NCBI RefSeq assembly: GCF_042646065.1
Contig: NZ_JBHRTA010000037.1
Span: forward strand, 1-64,000
Length of the DNA: 64,000 nucleotides
Origin: Parapedobacter deserti
GTDB taxonomy: Bacteria > Bacteroidota > Bacteroidia > Sphingobacteriales > Sphingobacteriaceae
Direction: 5' to 3'
Shown one piece after another: positions 36,541 to 46,106 of this stretch (positions are counted from its first letter, which is position 1; every line of letters begins with the position of its first letter). A program made the position numbers and the translations under genes. Below the pieces are notes generated by a model. It saw only the letters and a program-made list of their open reading frames with translations, was not told where the DNA came from and searched no databases.

Positions 36541-39188
36541 TCTTGCTCCTCTTCCTTATCTCCTTTAACCGCATTGATTCGCAGCTCCGTGTTAAATTCA
36601 GTGTAATGGCTGTAATGGCCTGTCATCCACAGGAGGACCGGTGGCTTGCCCGTTGGCATTTTAACCGCATATGGACGCACACTGTCAATGAGCGATCCCA
36701 TTGTCAATGGGCTGCTGTGCCACTGCGTATTCTGCCGCCAAAAATGAGCTATTTCAAAGCGCCCACCCACTTCGCGTGATAGGTAAACGTGATTAGCATT
36801 GCTATGATCTAAAACGATACCGCCGGAATAATGTGGTTCCTTTACTCGTTCACTTGGTGCTACCCGCGGTATCCATCCTCCTGCTTTGCATATTTCTTCG
36901 TCTACCCATTGTTTACCATCCCACCAAGCATAATGGTACCGGTGATCGGTGTCTTTAGGATACCGCATGTAGCATACGACCGGATTCCTTTGACTATTCA
37001 AGGCTATATCGGCTATCCAGCTTCTGATACCGCTTGCCCGACCGTCGTATACTTTACCAACAGCTTCGCGTGAAAGCGGCAACTGCGCCACGTCACTGAT
37101 CCGGCTACCGTCTGTCTGATAAAAAATTCCCTGCTCATAATACATATGATAAACAGAATTGGTCGGTTCTACGCTTGGATGACCATCCGTAAAGATAAAA
37201 TCAATTCGACCATGCCCATCCGAACTGACCTTCAGGTAGGGCCGATTCCGTGTACCTTCGCTGACGAGCAATACTTGCGGCCAGCTCCACGTTTCCCCGC
37301 CGTCGTCACTGAAGGCAAAGGTTTGCTGCCAATCACTACCCCGCCAAAATACATAGATACGGTTTTCTTCACCAGACAGCATCACAGGATGGGCATACGT
37401 ATTACGGGAGCCACCAAATGGAATGACCCGCTCTTCATGCCACGCGCTGATATCCCCTGGCTTTTTGCTTTTGCGCATGAAGAAACGGCCGTTGTGCTCC
37501 GTATAAAATGCCAATAAGTGCCCATCAGGAAGTATCAGGATAGCAGGGACGTTATGGTCGTCGACTTGTAGTCGCTCGTGCAACACAAAGGTTTCCACTG
37601 CCTTGGTAGATAAGTCTCTTGCACAGATGACCACATCGCCCTTACTATTGATGTAACCATAAAAAATCTGCTCGCGGCTGCCTTTATAGTATACCGCCCT
37701 AGGATCAGAAAACCAACACCACGCCGCATCATCCGCAACAATCTGGTAATCCTCAGCGGCATGTTGGATGTGCACCATACTGTCCTGCCTAAACTGATTT
37801 TCAGTTTGCTTAAAGCGCGCTTGCAATTCGATGACCTTTTCCGGGTAAACCGCCGCCATATCAGACGTTTCCGCCCTATCTGACCTTAAATTATATAGTT
37901 CCTTGCCGTTAACCAGCTTCCAATCGCCTTGCCGCAACGCCGTTTGTTTCCGATACCTCCAATACAGTGGTCTCTCTGGCGTTTCAAGGTTTCCGTGCAG
38001 CACATTGCTGATGGTTATCCCGTCTATATACTCAGGTTCTACGAGTTCTTGGAAACCGGTTACCTTTGCCAATGTAGGAAGCAAATCAATATTGCATGCG
38101 GGAACATCCACCACCTTACCACCACTAATCCCTTCGATCCACATGACCATCGCGGGCACCCGTATCCCTCCTTCCCACACCGTACCTTTCTCCCCACGAA
38201 GTCCACCGTTGTCTGCATGCCCGAAGAAGCTTTCTGAATACCCCCCATTATCCGACATAAACCATATCATGGTATTTTGCAATGCCGCCTGTTTCTCTAG
38301 CTCATCAAGCACCCGCCCGATATTATCATCGAGGTTCATGATCATGGCTGCATAGACCCGTCTGTACGGATCTTCGATAGCCGCAGCCTTTTGTGCATAC
38401 GATTGCGGCGCCTGCAGTGAGTTAATCACACTGTAGCCCTGATATTTCCCATGGCTAAGCGCGATCGTATGGGGGACGATGTGGTTAGGATCGGTTTTGC
38501 CGTAATGGGGAGCATTATACGCAAGCAGCACCATAAACGGCTGGGATTGGCCACGGTCCCTATCGGCTATAAATCCAATAGCATGGTCGGTAATCAGATC
38601 TGTAGCATAACCCTCCTCTCGCCTTTGCTCACCATTAACAGACCAATCATGCCCCATCGGGCCGTACCCGTGAGTGAAATAATCCACACAGCCGCCCATA
38701 AAGCCTACGAACTCATTAAATCCATGGGCCTTAAGCGTGTGTGTTGAATCGTTAACACCTAAATGCCATTTACCGAACAACGCGGTATGGTATCCCTGCG
38801 CTTGCAGGTAGTAAGCCAGCGTCTTTTCTGAAGTGTCAAGGTATTGCGTATCGACGGGCATCAAAGCACGGGTAAGCCCATGCATTGATCGTTGGGGATA
38901 CCGTCCGGTAAGCATGCTATACCTGGAAGGAGTACAGGCTGGTGCCGCCACGTAGAAATCGGTAAAGCGAATACCCTGTTTGGCTATTCGGTCAATATTC
39001 GGCGTGGGAATATCGCCGCCATAGCAGCTTAAATCGCCATACCCCAGATCGTCTACACAAAGAATGACGATATTGGGTTTTGCGGTATATTGTGCCTGCA
39101 CTTCCATAACCATGGGCGTTATTGTCAACGCGGCAGCTATCGCTATACAGCCTTGAATGTAAGCCTTCCACCATTTTTTGCCGTGCAT
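36537..39188 (-). CDS. Sulfatase fused to a BNR-type beta-propeller
   Basis: It probably acts on a sulfated glycan in the periplasm or at the surface. With the start at 39188 (MHGKKWWKAY, directly after the upstream stop) the product has 883 aa and a signal peptide cut near VQAQ. An S1 arylsulfatase domain spans about 35-470, with metal Asp residues in CVDDLGYGD and the formylglycine motif CTPSR at C85. From about 480 to 875 a BNR_4-like propeller follows (WCWFSDPRAVYY, DDHNVPAILILPDGHLLAFY, FAFSDDGGETWSW). The DDHN-P segment resembles GH145/PL42-type rhamnosyl-glucuronate enzymes, but that is only a resemblance. The frame is open 20 codons further upstream, which would overlap the previous gene. 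Confidence 0.85.
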   Translation of the reverse strand: MHGKKWWKAYIQGCIAIAAALTITPMVMEVQAQYTAKPNIVILCVDDLGYGDLSCYGGDIPTPNIDRIAKQGIRFTDFYVAAPACTPSRYSMLTGRYPQRSMHGLTRALMPVDTQYLDTSEKTLAYYLQAQGYHTALFGKWHLGVNDSTHTLKAHGFNEFVGFMGGCVDYFTHGYGPMGHDWSVNGEQRREEGYATDLITDHAIGFIADRDRGQSQPFMVLLAYNAPHYGKTDPNHIVPHTIALSHGKYQGYSVINSLQAPQSYAQKAAAIEDPYRRVYAAMIMNLDDNIGRVLDELEKQAALQNTMIWFMSDNGGYSESFFGHADNGGLRGEKGTVWEGGIRVPAMVMWIEGISGGKVVDVPACNIDLLPTLAKVTGFQELVEPEYIDGITISNVLHGNLETPERPLYWRYRKQTALRQGDWKLVNGKELYNLRSDRAETSDMAAVYPEKVIELQARFKQTENQFRQDSMVHIQHAAEDYQIVADDAAWCWFSDPRAVYYKGSREQIFYGYINSKGDVVICARDLSTKAVETFVLHERLQVDDHNVPAILILPDGHLLAFYTEHNGRFFMRKSKKPGDISAWHEERVIPFGGSRNTYAHPVMLSGEENRIYVFWRGSDWQQTFAFSDDGGETWSWPQVLLVSEGTRNRPYLKVSSDGHGRIDFIFTDGHPSVEPTNSVYHMYYEQGIFYQTDGSRISDVAQLPLSREAVGKVYDGRASGIRSWIADIALNSQRNPVVCYMRYPKDTDHRYHYAWWDGKQWVDEEICKAGGWIPRVAPSERVKEPHYSGGIVLDHSNANHVYLSREVGGRFEIAHFWRQNTQWHSSPLTMGSLIDSVRPYAVKMPTGKPPVLLWMTGHYSHYTEFNTELRINAVKGDKEEEQE

Positions 39189-39192
39189 GTGA

Positions 39193-39915
39193 TTATTGCG
39201 CTTCGACCCCATAACGGAGGTAGGCATCAAAAACATGGATATATCCATTGGTCGCTTTTAAATTGGCTGTCCTTGCAAGTGTGGTTTGTATAGACCCAGG
39301 AAAAGCATTCACGGCAAGTTTTGAAGTTTGCGTGTTCTGGATCTGCAAATAAACGAGATTGGCTTCGCTGTTCGGCGACAACGACTGCGCCACGGTATTG
39401 TCGGGTCCCAAATTGTGGTAAGAATATTCTTCCTCCAACATATGGTAAAGCAGCAACTCCCGCACTTGCTCTACGGGATAATCGTCCCAGCTCCGCCCTG
39501 GGCGTGTCACCAGCTCCCCATTTTCATTGAGAACGGGGTTCCCTTCTTCATCGATCTCCGGTACCCTATTCCTACCAAAGTAACATCCTGAATTGACGCT
39601 ACCGCTGCTGTTATACCGTAAAATGGCATAGTTGTTAAACACCAGAAACGTACGCCCTGGCTTGATAAACTCTTCTTCCAATCCAGCATACGCAACAGCA
39701 TCAACGAATCGATTGAAGCTTCGCAAGGTGTCTTCCAATGGGGTATTGATGAAATCCCAGGCATTCATATTGAGTTCAGGGGATAAAATGTTGACCTCAT
39801 GCTGGTGGTCCTGCTGTAGTTCGAGCCCTAACAACGTACAGCTGCAAACGCTAAGCAGTAGGGCCAAAGCTGCTAGGCCCCATAACGTGACGATATTTTT
39901 CTTCAGAGTGTACAT
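39193..39915 (-). CDS. Fasciclin (FAS1)-like lipoprotein
   Basis: The 240-aa protein has a lipoprotein-type leader (hydrophobic LAALALLLSVCSC, lipid anchor at C24 or C26). A FAS1-like domain follows (AWDFINT, FNRFVDAVAYAGLEEEF, RTFLVFNNYAI, VRELLLYHML and the closing TNGYIHVFDAYL). FAS1 domains mediate adhesion or carbohydrate contact. In the usual order of glycan-use loci a surface glycan-binding protein stands after SusD, so this protein may fill that place. It lies 53 bases after susD and 4 before the sulfatase. Confidence 0.78.
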   Translation of the reverse strand: MYTLKKNIVTLWGLAALALLLSVCSCTLLGLELQQDHQHEVNILSPELNMNAWDFINTPLEDTLRSFNRFVDAVAYAGLEEEFIKPGRTFLVFNNYAILRYNSSGSVNSGCYFGRNRVPEIDEEGNPVLNENGELVTRPGRSWDDYPVEQVRELLLYHMLEEEYSYHNLGPDNTVAQSLSPNSEANLVYLQIQNTQTSKLAVNAFPGSIQTTLARTANLKATNGYIHVFDAYLRYGVEAQ

Positions 39916-39968
39916 ATCATTCTCTTTAATTCGTTCTATAATATTTTTCCTATTTTTTGATGCAGCAA

Positions 39969-41465
39969 TCAGAACGAGTATGGTTCGTTTTGAACCAGCA
40001 CAGGATTATTAATGAGCACATTCCGGTGAATCGGGAGCAGAGTACGCCGCGCATCAGTAAAACCAGTTACGGTGATCTCCAGCGCTCCTTGTCGCTCTCT
40101 GATAATTGAATCCATCACGTTCATCGCCCTGCCCGTCCTGACAAGATCAAACCAACGCCGGCCTTCGGCGAAAAGCTCTAACTGCCGTTCGTTCAATATA
40201 ATCTTTTCCACCTCGTCTTCGCTGGCATATTCCGATTCGTCCAGCGGATCAAGCCCTACCGCCGCCCTCACCTCGTTAAGCAAGGCAAAAGCACCCAATT
40301 TATCGTTCGACCGGTTCAGCGCCTCAGCCCGCAACAGCAGGATATCCGCATAACGGTACATGGTAAGTTTATATTCACTTTGGCTAGTTTGTGGATACTG
40401 GAAGGTTCCGTCGGCATTCCTGACAGCAAACTTGCCTAGTCGTTTACTCCGGGCATTAGGGGTAGCCGCATTGGCGAAGACCAATGAATCAAACGTGAGT
40501 TTCGTACGGATATCCTTTGGATCGCTGTGGAACCGCTCGACGACGGCAGGATCCATCACGTACAATGGATCCAGGTTGCCTGCACCAATCTGTCGGGAGG
40601 TACCGTCAGGTCCGTCCTGGAGGAAATTCCAACTTAGGCTCCAGATATTTCCCCTGCTATTGGCCGGAGACAAAAACATGTCCTTCCACTCCTCGCCTGT
40701 TGCCAAGCGATAACGGTCAAGCCCAATGAGCCTTTCTGACGCATCTAACGCTCCTTGATAGTTGTGCAACCACATGTATACATCTGTAAGCATGGCCAGC
40801 ATCCCACCAATATTCACCTCGACGACCGTGTTTACCCCGGGATCAACGATTTGCAACGCACGTTGGAGATCGGGCAATATCACGTCCTGCACGATTTGTT
40901 CGGCCGGGCTCCGCGGTCGGTTAGGCTCGGCATTGATATCTTCATAAGGTTCTACCCAAATCGGCGCATCTCCCCACAGCCTTACGATAAAAAAATACAT
41001 ATATGCCCGGATGGCATAGGCTTGGGCCAAGTAATGATCGCGTTCGGTTGCTGGCAAATTGATTGTTGGCAGATATTTGATAGCCAGATTGGATCGTTGG
41101 ATTGTTTTATAAATTTCAGCCCAACTCGTGCCTGCCATCGTAGAGGTCACCGCATTAATTGAGTAATTAATTTGCGCTTCACCTGTACCGCTAAATGTGA
41201 AATTATCCGACCGTGCATCGCCCCACAGGATATAATTGGAGCTAAAAACTGATTGGATACTGCTATAGATTCCGGCCATTCCCAGCTTAGCGTCGTCTGC
41301 CGTCAACCAGAATTTGTCGCTCGAGAGATCGGATATTGGTTGTTGATCCAGGAAGCTTTCGCAAGATGAAACCAAACAAGCGAACCCTACACAAAGTGAT
41401 AAAATCGGGCGTTTGATGGACCATGCGCGTATATATTTACGAGTGGTATTATTTTGTGCCTTCAT
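39969..41465 (-). CDS. susD: SusD/RagB-family glycan-binding lipoprotein
   Basis: The 498-aa SusD-like outer-membrane lipoprotein forms the lid of the TonB-dependent pore encoded just upstream. The lipobox is LVSSC with C35, followed by FLDQQPISDLSSDKFW, the usual SusD opening. Tetratricopeptide-like helices and the RagB C-terminal half follow (YRYADILLLRAEALNR, LNEVRAAVGL, RQLELFAEGRRWFDLVRTG). The gene starts 4 bases after the susC stop. The carbohydrate specificity cannot be told from sequence; the symbol is used in the family sense. Confidence 0.93.
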   Translation of the reverse strand: MKAQNNTTRKYIRAWSIKRPILSLCVGFACLVSSCESFLDQQPISDLSSDKFWLTADDAKLGMAGIYSSIQSVFSSNYILWGDARSDNFTFSGTGEAQINYSINAVTSTMAGTSWAEIYKTIQRSNLAIKYLPTINLPATERDHYLAQAYAIRAYMYFFIVRLWGDAPIWVEPYEDINAEPNRPRSPAEQIVQDVILPDLQRALQIVDPGVNTVVEVNIGGMLAMLTDVYMWLHNYQGALDASERLIGLDRYRLATGEEWKDMFLSPANSRGNIWSLSWNFLQDGPDGTSRQIGAGNLDPLYVMDPAVVERFHSDPKDIRTKLTFDSLVFANAATPNARSKRLGKFAVRNADGTFQYPQTSQSEYKLTMYRYADILLLRAEALNRSNDKLGAFALLNEVRAAVGLDPLDESEYASEDEVEKIILNERQLELFAEGRRWFDLVRTGRAMNVMDSIIRERQGALEITVTGFTDARRTLLPIHRNVLINNPVLVQNEPYSF

Positions 41466-41469
41466 TGGA

Positions 41470-44400
41470 TTAGAAGTTAATATTTAAGCCTAAACCGAGT
41501 TCTCTTTTTCGGGGATACCGACCCGTATCCCGTCCCATCTGTAGTGGGTTGGAAAATGCTATTTCCGGGTCGAACCAAGAATAGTTGGTCCAGGTGAATA
41601 AATTGTTGCCATATACATAAATACTTGCCCCCGCAAGTTTAACAGCAGACAACCATTGCGCTGGTACCCGGTAAGTAAGCCTCGCATTTCGTAAACGGAT
41701 GAAAGAAGCATTTTCAAGGAAAAAGCTATTCAACTCCCTCACGTTCTCCATACCGTTGTTAACCGGGATTGGGACATCGGTAATGTCACCCTGCCGCCAC
41801 CATGCGTTATTTATAATGTAAGGGTCTGGAGTAGCCAAGCTGGTCGTATAACTCGCCATCACCCGGCGGGCCTGATTGTAAATCTTTCCTCCGTAACTCA
41901 CATAAAAATTGAATGACAAAGTCCAGTCCTTGTACGACAGGGCATTGTTCCAGCCTGTCATCCACTTGGGCTGCGCATTGCCTAGGATAATACGATCGGT
42001 GTCATCAATTACCCGATCACCGTTCACATCTTGCCAAATGACGTCGCCTCCTTTGGATATGCCGCCGGTTGTCTGTAACTGATTAACATTCCCCATATAA
42101 TGCTGTCCATCGAGCATATAGTGATCAAACACCCCGTCAGTGCCAAACACCGGCATGAGCTGCCGCCCGTCATCACTCCAAGCATTAGACTCGTCATAGG
42201 CATAAACACCCAGATTATTCCAGCCAAAGAAGTTTCCCAAGGGTTGCCCTTCTTCGACCAACCATATCCCGGAAACAATCATCTGCGTACCTTCAGCTAA
42301 TTCCAGAACGCGGCCCCGATTGCGGGTGAAGTTGACCTCCGTATGCCAACGGAAGCGCTCATTTCTGATTGGTGAACTACCTACAGTAACTTCAACGCCT
42401 TTGTTTTGGATCGAACCTAGATTTACACGCACATCGTCGAATCCCGTCTCATAGGCTATCGGTGCGTTGTAAAGCAAGTCACTCGTAATTTTATCATAAT
42501 AGTCAGCCGTGACCGTCAAACGCCCATCGAAGAAGGTAAGATCCAAGCCGGCATTGAATTGCCTGGTTGTTTCCCAACCAAGCGTATTGTTTCCAAAAAG
42601 AGTATTGGGTACGACGCCTGAGACGCCATTGTAAAAATTGCTACCGAAAACGTAGCGTTGGATTGCGTCGTATTGCCCTATTCGATCGTTGCCCGTTACA
42701 CCGTAGCTGACGCGCACCTTACCGTCAGCTAGGTAATTGCGGGTAGTACTCATAAACGACTCGTCCGAAAATCGCCATGCACCGGACACCGAGGGAAAAA
42801 AGCCCCATCGATTATCACGCCCAAAGCGGGAGGAGCCGTCCACCCGAAAATTCGACTCGATGATATACCGGTCACCGAAATTATACCCTATCCGCCCGAA
42901 AAGCGAAGCCTGTGTACTTCTCAAACCATTGGTATAGATATTATTCAAGAGCAAAGCCTGAGCAGCATTCATTGTGGGAATCTCCTCGGACACCCAATTG
43001 TTACCTGCAATATTGATGCGGCGAGAATACTCGCGTTCTGCACTCACGCCTAATACGCCAGTAAGATGATGACCAGCAAAGCTCTTATCATAGTTAAAAA
43101 ACCCTTGCACCATCCAGTAATTTATCATGTTATCTTGCTCACTACCGTTACTCACCGGATCTACGGTGGCCCCTGTATTTGTGTTCAACAATTTGGGCAC
43201 AAAAACCTCGTTATGGCTGTAATTGAACCGGACGATGGCATCGGTAGTAAATCGAAGACCATCTAAAACATTGAATAGCAAGTAATTGTATATGCTGGCA
43301 TCGTAAATATCATATTCATTCCTCCGCAGCAAGGCTTGGGCAAGCGGGTTCATGCGTCCCGATATAGTCGGTGCCAAGGAACCGTCAGGGAAATAAACAG
43401 CATTGGTTGGCGGTCGTGGGATAGCTTGATTTAACACATTGCCCTCGTGTATACGGTTTTCATTGCGGTAAGAAAACGATAACCGATTGCCATAGGTGAA
43501 TACATCGCTGGGTGAATAATCCATATTCAGCCGGCTTGTTATACGTCGGTACCAGCTATTTAAAATGATTCCTTCGTCGCCCAAATAGCCTAGGCTCCCA
43601 TAATAATTCAATTTACCTGTACTACCGGCCAAGCTTGCATCCGCCTGATGACGCTGGGCTGTACGGGTAATCAATTCCTGCATATCGTTATCAGCATTGT
43701 AAGCCGGGTTCAAAGAGTCGATAGTGCGTGCTCCGGCACCACCGCGCTTGAGCTCGTATAGCCTGCGCTCATCCGCATTAGCCTGAGGAATCTTATGAGA
43801 CAATGTGCTATAGCTGTTCAAGTAGCTTCCCTTGATCTGCGGTTTACCTTCGCGGCCCTTTTTTGTGGTGATGATGATTACACCATTCGCAGATCGGGAT
43901 CCATAGATGGCCGCCGACGCGCCGTCTTTCAATATTTCTATCGATTCAATATCGTCCGGGTTGATGGTATTAATGTCCATGCCCTGCGCACCATCGACGA
44001 TATATAGCGGATCGGCCCCGCCTTCCATAGTAGCTGTACCGCGCACCCTCACAGAGCTACCAGCTCCGGGCCTGCCAGACTCCTGATCTATTTGTACGCC
44101 GGAGGCCATGCCCTGCAAGGCGTCAAAAACATTAAGCGCTTGTCTTTCAGCAATATCTTTACTACTTACCGAAACGATCGCGCCAGTGACATTCCGTTTC
44201 TTTTGTGTACCGTACCCCACCACAATCACCTCGTCCAAATTGCTTGCTACTTCCACGAGTGTAACTTGAAGATCCGTATTCAGCGGAACCGGAACTTCCT
44301 GTCTTTTAAACCCGACAATGCTGAAAACCAGTATTGCAGAATCATTAACAGATGGAATATTAAACCGGCCATTCGCATCAGTTTGAGTAGAAATAGTGCT

Positions 44401-44559
44401 CCCTTTCACCGTAACGGTAACTCCTTCGAGTGGATGCTTGTGCTCATTCGTTACGACGCCCGCAACAGAGGAAGTCTGCGCCCATGCCAAACCACTAAAC
44501 AAGTAAAGCAAAATAAGCCAAAGGTTACTTTTAATAAGAATTGAACGTTTCATACGCAA
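41470..44559 (-). CDS. susC: SusC/RagA-family TonB-linked outer-membrane transporter
   Basis: The 1,029-aa outer-membrane importer takes up oligosaccharides together with SusD. A signal peptide (about 1-27) precedes a carboxypeptidase-regulatory-like domain (about 30-105, VAGVVTNEHKHPLEGVTV). The TonB-box/plug region reads VVVGYGTQKKRNVTGAIVSV, with the Plug motif RVRGTATMEGGADPLYIVDG, and is followed by a 22-strand barrel ending in LGLNINF. No anti-sigma-interacting N-terminal extension is present, so regulation is more likely through the LacI protein encoded upstream. The symbol is used in the family sense. Confidence 0.94.
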   Translation of the reverse strand: MRMKRSILIKSNLWLILLYLFSGLAWAQTSSVAGVVTNEHKHPLEGVTVTVKGSTISTQTDANGRFNIPSVNDSAILVFSIVGFKRQEVPVPLNTDLQVTLVEVASNLDEVIVVGYGTQKKRNVTGAIVSVSSKDIAERQALNVFDALQGMASGVQIDQESGRPGAGSSVRVRGTATMEGGADPLYIVDGAQGMDINTINPDDIESIEILKDGASAAIYGSRSANGVIIITTKKGREGKPQIKGSYLNSYSTLSHKIPQANADERRLYELKRGGAGARTIDSLNPAYNADNDMQELITRTAQRHQADASLAGSTGKLNYYGSLGYLGDEGIILNSWYRRITSRLNMDYSPSDVFTYGNRLSFSYRNENRIHEGNVLNQAIPRPPTNAVYFPDGSLAPTISGRMNPLAQALLRRNEYDIYDASIYNYLLFNVLDGLRFTTDAIVRFNYSHNEVFVPKLLNTNTGATVDPVSNGSEQDNMINYWMVQGFFNYDKSFAGHHLTGVLGVSAEREYSRRINIAGNNWVSEEIPTMNAAQALLLNNIYTNGLRSTQASLFGRIGYNFGDRYIIESNFRVDGSSRFGRDNRWGFFPSVSGAWRFSDESFMSTTRNYLADGKVRVSYGVTGNDRIGQYDAIQRYVFGSNFYNGVSGVVPNTLFGNNTLGWETTRQFNAGLDLTFFDGRLTVTADYYDKITSDLLYNAPIAYETGFDDVRVNLGSIQNKGVEVTVGSSPIRNERFRWHTEVNFTRNRGRVLELAEGTQMIVSGIWLVEEGQPLGNFFGWNNLGVYAYDESNAWSDDGRQLMPVFGTDGVFDHYMLDGQHYMGNVNQLQTTGGISKGGDVIWQDVNGDRVIDDTDRIILGNAQPKWMTGWNNALSYKDWTLSFNFYVSYGGKIYNQARRVMASYTTSLATPDPYIINNAWWRQGDITDVPIPVNNGMENVRELNSFFLENASFIRLRNARLTYRVPAQWLSAVKLAGASIYVYGNNLFTWTNYSWFDPEIAFSNPLQMGRDTGRYPRKRELGLGLNINF

Positions 44560-44626
44560 ATTTTAGAATTGTATATTCAATATCGCATACCGATGAAGGC
44601 ACACTCTCTTTAGCGTTACAGTCAAC

Positions 44627-44640
44627 CGTTAACGTTACCG
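44627..44640. promoter_or_regulatory. Degenerate LacI-type operator 1
   Basis: CGTTAACGTTACCG matches the perfect core CGTGTACGTACACG at 9 of 14 positions and is centred on CG. It lies 68 bases before susC. Confidence 0.4.
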
Positions 44641-44726
44641 TAAATTGGCCGTACTGATCTACGGTGGGCTAACAATACGATCTAAACGTTTTTAAAAAAT
44701 CTCTGATTTAATATTAAATTTCTAAT

Positions 44727-44740
44727 CGGTAACGTACACG
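44727..44740. promoter_or_regulatory. Degenerate LacI-type operator 2
   Basis: CGGTAACGTACACG matches the perfect core at 11 of 14 positions. The right half ACGTACACG is identical to that of the perfect sites. Confidence 0.55.
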
Positions 44741-44806
44741 CTACATTTCGAACCAAGCTCACTTAGTACTACTATGTATTCACTAAGTTCGCATCGTCCA
44801 AGACGA

Positions 44807-44835
44807 ACCAGTCTTTCCCAATTGCCGAGACTGGT
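44807..44835 (-). terminator. Stem-loop after lacI, possible terminator or attenuator
   Basis: ACCAGTCT and AGACTGGT form an 8-bp stem with a 13-base loop between the lacI stop and the susC leader. On the minus strand no clean U-run follows, so it may be a leader structure or processing site rather than a terminator. Confidence 0.35.
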
Positions 44836-44838
44836 CAG

Positions 44839-44854
44839 CGGTTACGTACCCACA
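44839..44854. promoter_or_regulatory. Degenerate LacI-type operator 3
   Basis: GCGGTTACGTACCCAC contains the core at 10 of 14 positions, centred on CG. It lies 62 bases after the lacI stop, far upstream of susC. Confidence 0.4.
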
Positions 44855-44916
44855 AAATACGTTAATTAAATTTTCACTTCCAAATTTAATTTTTATTTTT
44901 CGCATCATTTTGTGTT

Positions 44917-45978
44917 TCAATTCTTATAGAATTCATAATTCTCTCGTGTGATAATATCAATTGGCATATAGTTTACCTTCGGCATTGCCACACCCATAAC
45001 GATGTGCTGAAACAACATCATGAGGCTGACATACCCCTGCTCTTCCGGTTTCTGCCCAATCAGGAAGTCAATCACCCCTTGTTTTAGGTACTTCACGTTT
45101 TCCTGCAGAAAATCGTAGCCTATAAGAATTTTATTTTCAAGTGACCGTTTCACTAGGTAGTTGGCGACTGACCTTACCCGTGAGTTGGTCACGAAGATGG
45201 CATCCACGCCTTGATGTTCGCTCATAACACCATCCAAAGCATCCTCAATCGATCGCTGGTCTGTGTCTCGGATATCTATCTTGATCATTTTGATAGCTCC
45301 CCTATTGTTGTCGAAATATGCTCTAAAACCTTCTTCTTTTCGCAATAAGTGGTGATAGCTATCAATCTCTTTAGATATATTTACAATTAACACCTTTCCG
45401 GCCTTCAATCCAAAGCTTATTAATTGGGCCGCCTGGTGCCCGCTTTTATAAAGATGCGGCCCGATATAGCATAGGCTGTCTTTACCCGGAATGTCAGAGT
45501 TAATGAATACATAGGGAATGGCTCTTGACTGGCAGTCGTCGATAAAGTCGGTAGCCTCCCTAATAAAGGAAGGAGCCAACAAGACGCCATCACAATGCTT
45601 TTTTAACAGCAGCTTCGCCGCATCCGAAAACGATTTCTTATGATTCAAATCATAAAAATACTTATCCAATACTATTCCATATTGCTTGATTTCTTGATGC
45701 GCCCGCTCAACGCCTTTGATAGTCGATTCCCAATAATCCGTTTCGGTCGATTTGGGAATTAGAACCGCAAAATGATTGACCTTCTTAGAGGCTAGGCGAC
45801 TGGCTAAAATATTGGGTTGAAACCCCATTTCAGCTATAATTGTGCTGATCTTCTGCCGTGTCGCCTCTGATACGCCTTTTCGGTTATGGATAACCCGATC
45901 TACCGTTGCTATAGACACATTTGCTCTTCTTGCGATTTCCTTTACGCCCGATAGCTCAGTACTCTTTTGTCTGCCCAT
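44917..45978 (-). CDS. LacI-family transcriptional regulator
   Basis: The 353-aa regulator has an N-terminal helix-turn-helix (about 10-55). Its recognition segment reads VSIATVDRVIHNRKGVSEATR, where the usual TVSR is TVDR, a variant common in Bacteroidota. A hinge (RLASKK) and a periplasmic-binding-protein-type sensor domain follow (about 65-350, with FAVLIPKSTETDYW and ILIGYDFLQENV). It stands upstream of susC on the same strand. The CG-centred palindromes at 30764 and 33863 and the degenerate sites at 44627-44854 are its likely targets. The inducing sugar is unknown. Confidence 0.9.
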   Translation of the reverse strand: MGRQKSTELSGVKEIARRANVSIATVDRVIHNRKGVSEATRQKISTIIAEMGFQPNILASRLASKKVNHFAVLIPKSTETDYWESTIKGVERAHQEIKQYGIVLDKYFYDLNHKKSFSDAAKLLLKKHCDGVLLAPSFIREATDFIDDCQSRAIPYVFINSDIPGKDSLCYIGPHLYKSGHQAAQLISFGLKAGKVLIVNISKEIDSYHHLLRKEEGFRAYFDNNRGAIKMIKIDIRDTDQRSIEDALDGVMSEHQGVDAIFVTNSRVRSVANYLVKRSLENKILIGYDFLQENVKYLKQGVIDFLIGQKPEEQGYVSLMMLFQHIVMGVAMPKVNYMPIDIITRENYEFYKN

Positions 45979-46106
45979 GAAGAAATAATTTTTGTAATAT
46001 CGACGAAATAACTGATTTTTTCATGCATTCCGATGGATTGTGCCTATATTATTTTGTATCTGTTACTTCCTTATAAGAACCATTCAGCAAAAATGGGCAA
46101 TTTATG

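Larger units (their letters stand above)
44560..44916. other. lacI-susC intergenic leader with hairpins and degenerate operators
   Basis: There is no gene in these 357 bases. Three imperfect operator copies (44627, 44727, 44839) lie here, and three inverted repeats form possible stem-loops in an mRNA that would precede susC. These are ACTTAGT/ACTAAGT (44761-44797), TCGTC-caa-GACGA (near 44794-44806) and ACCAGTCT/AGACTGGT (44807-44835). Confidence 0.55.
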
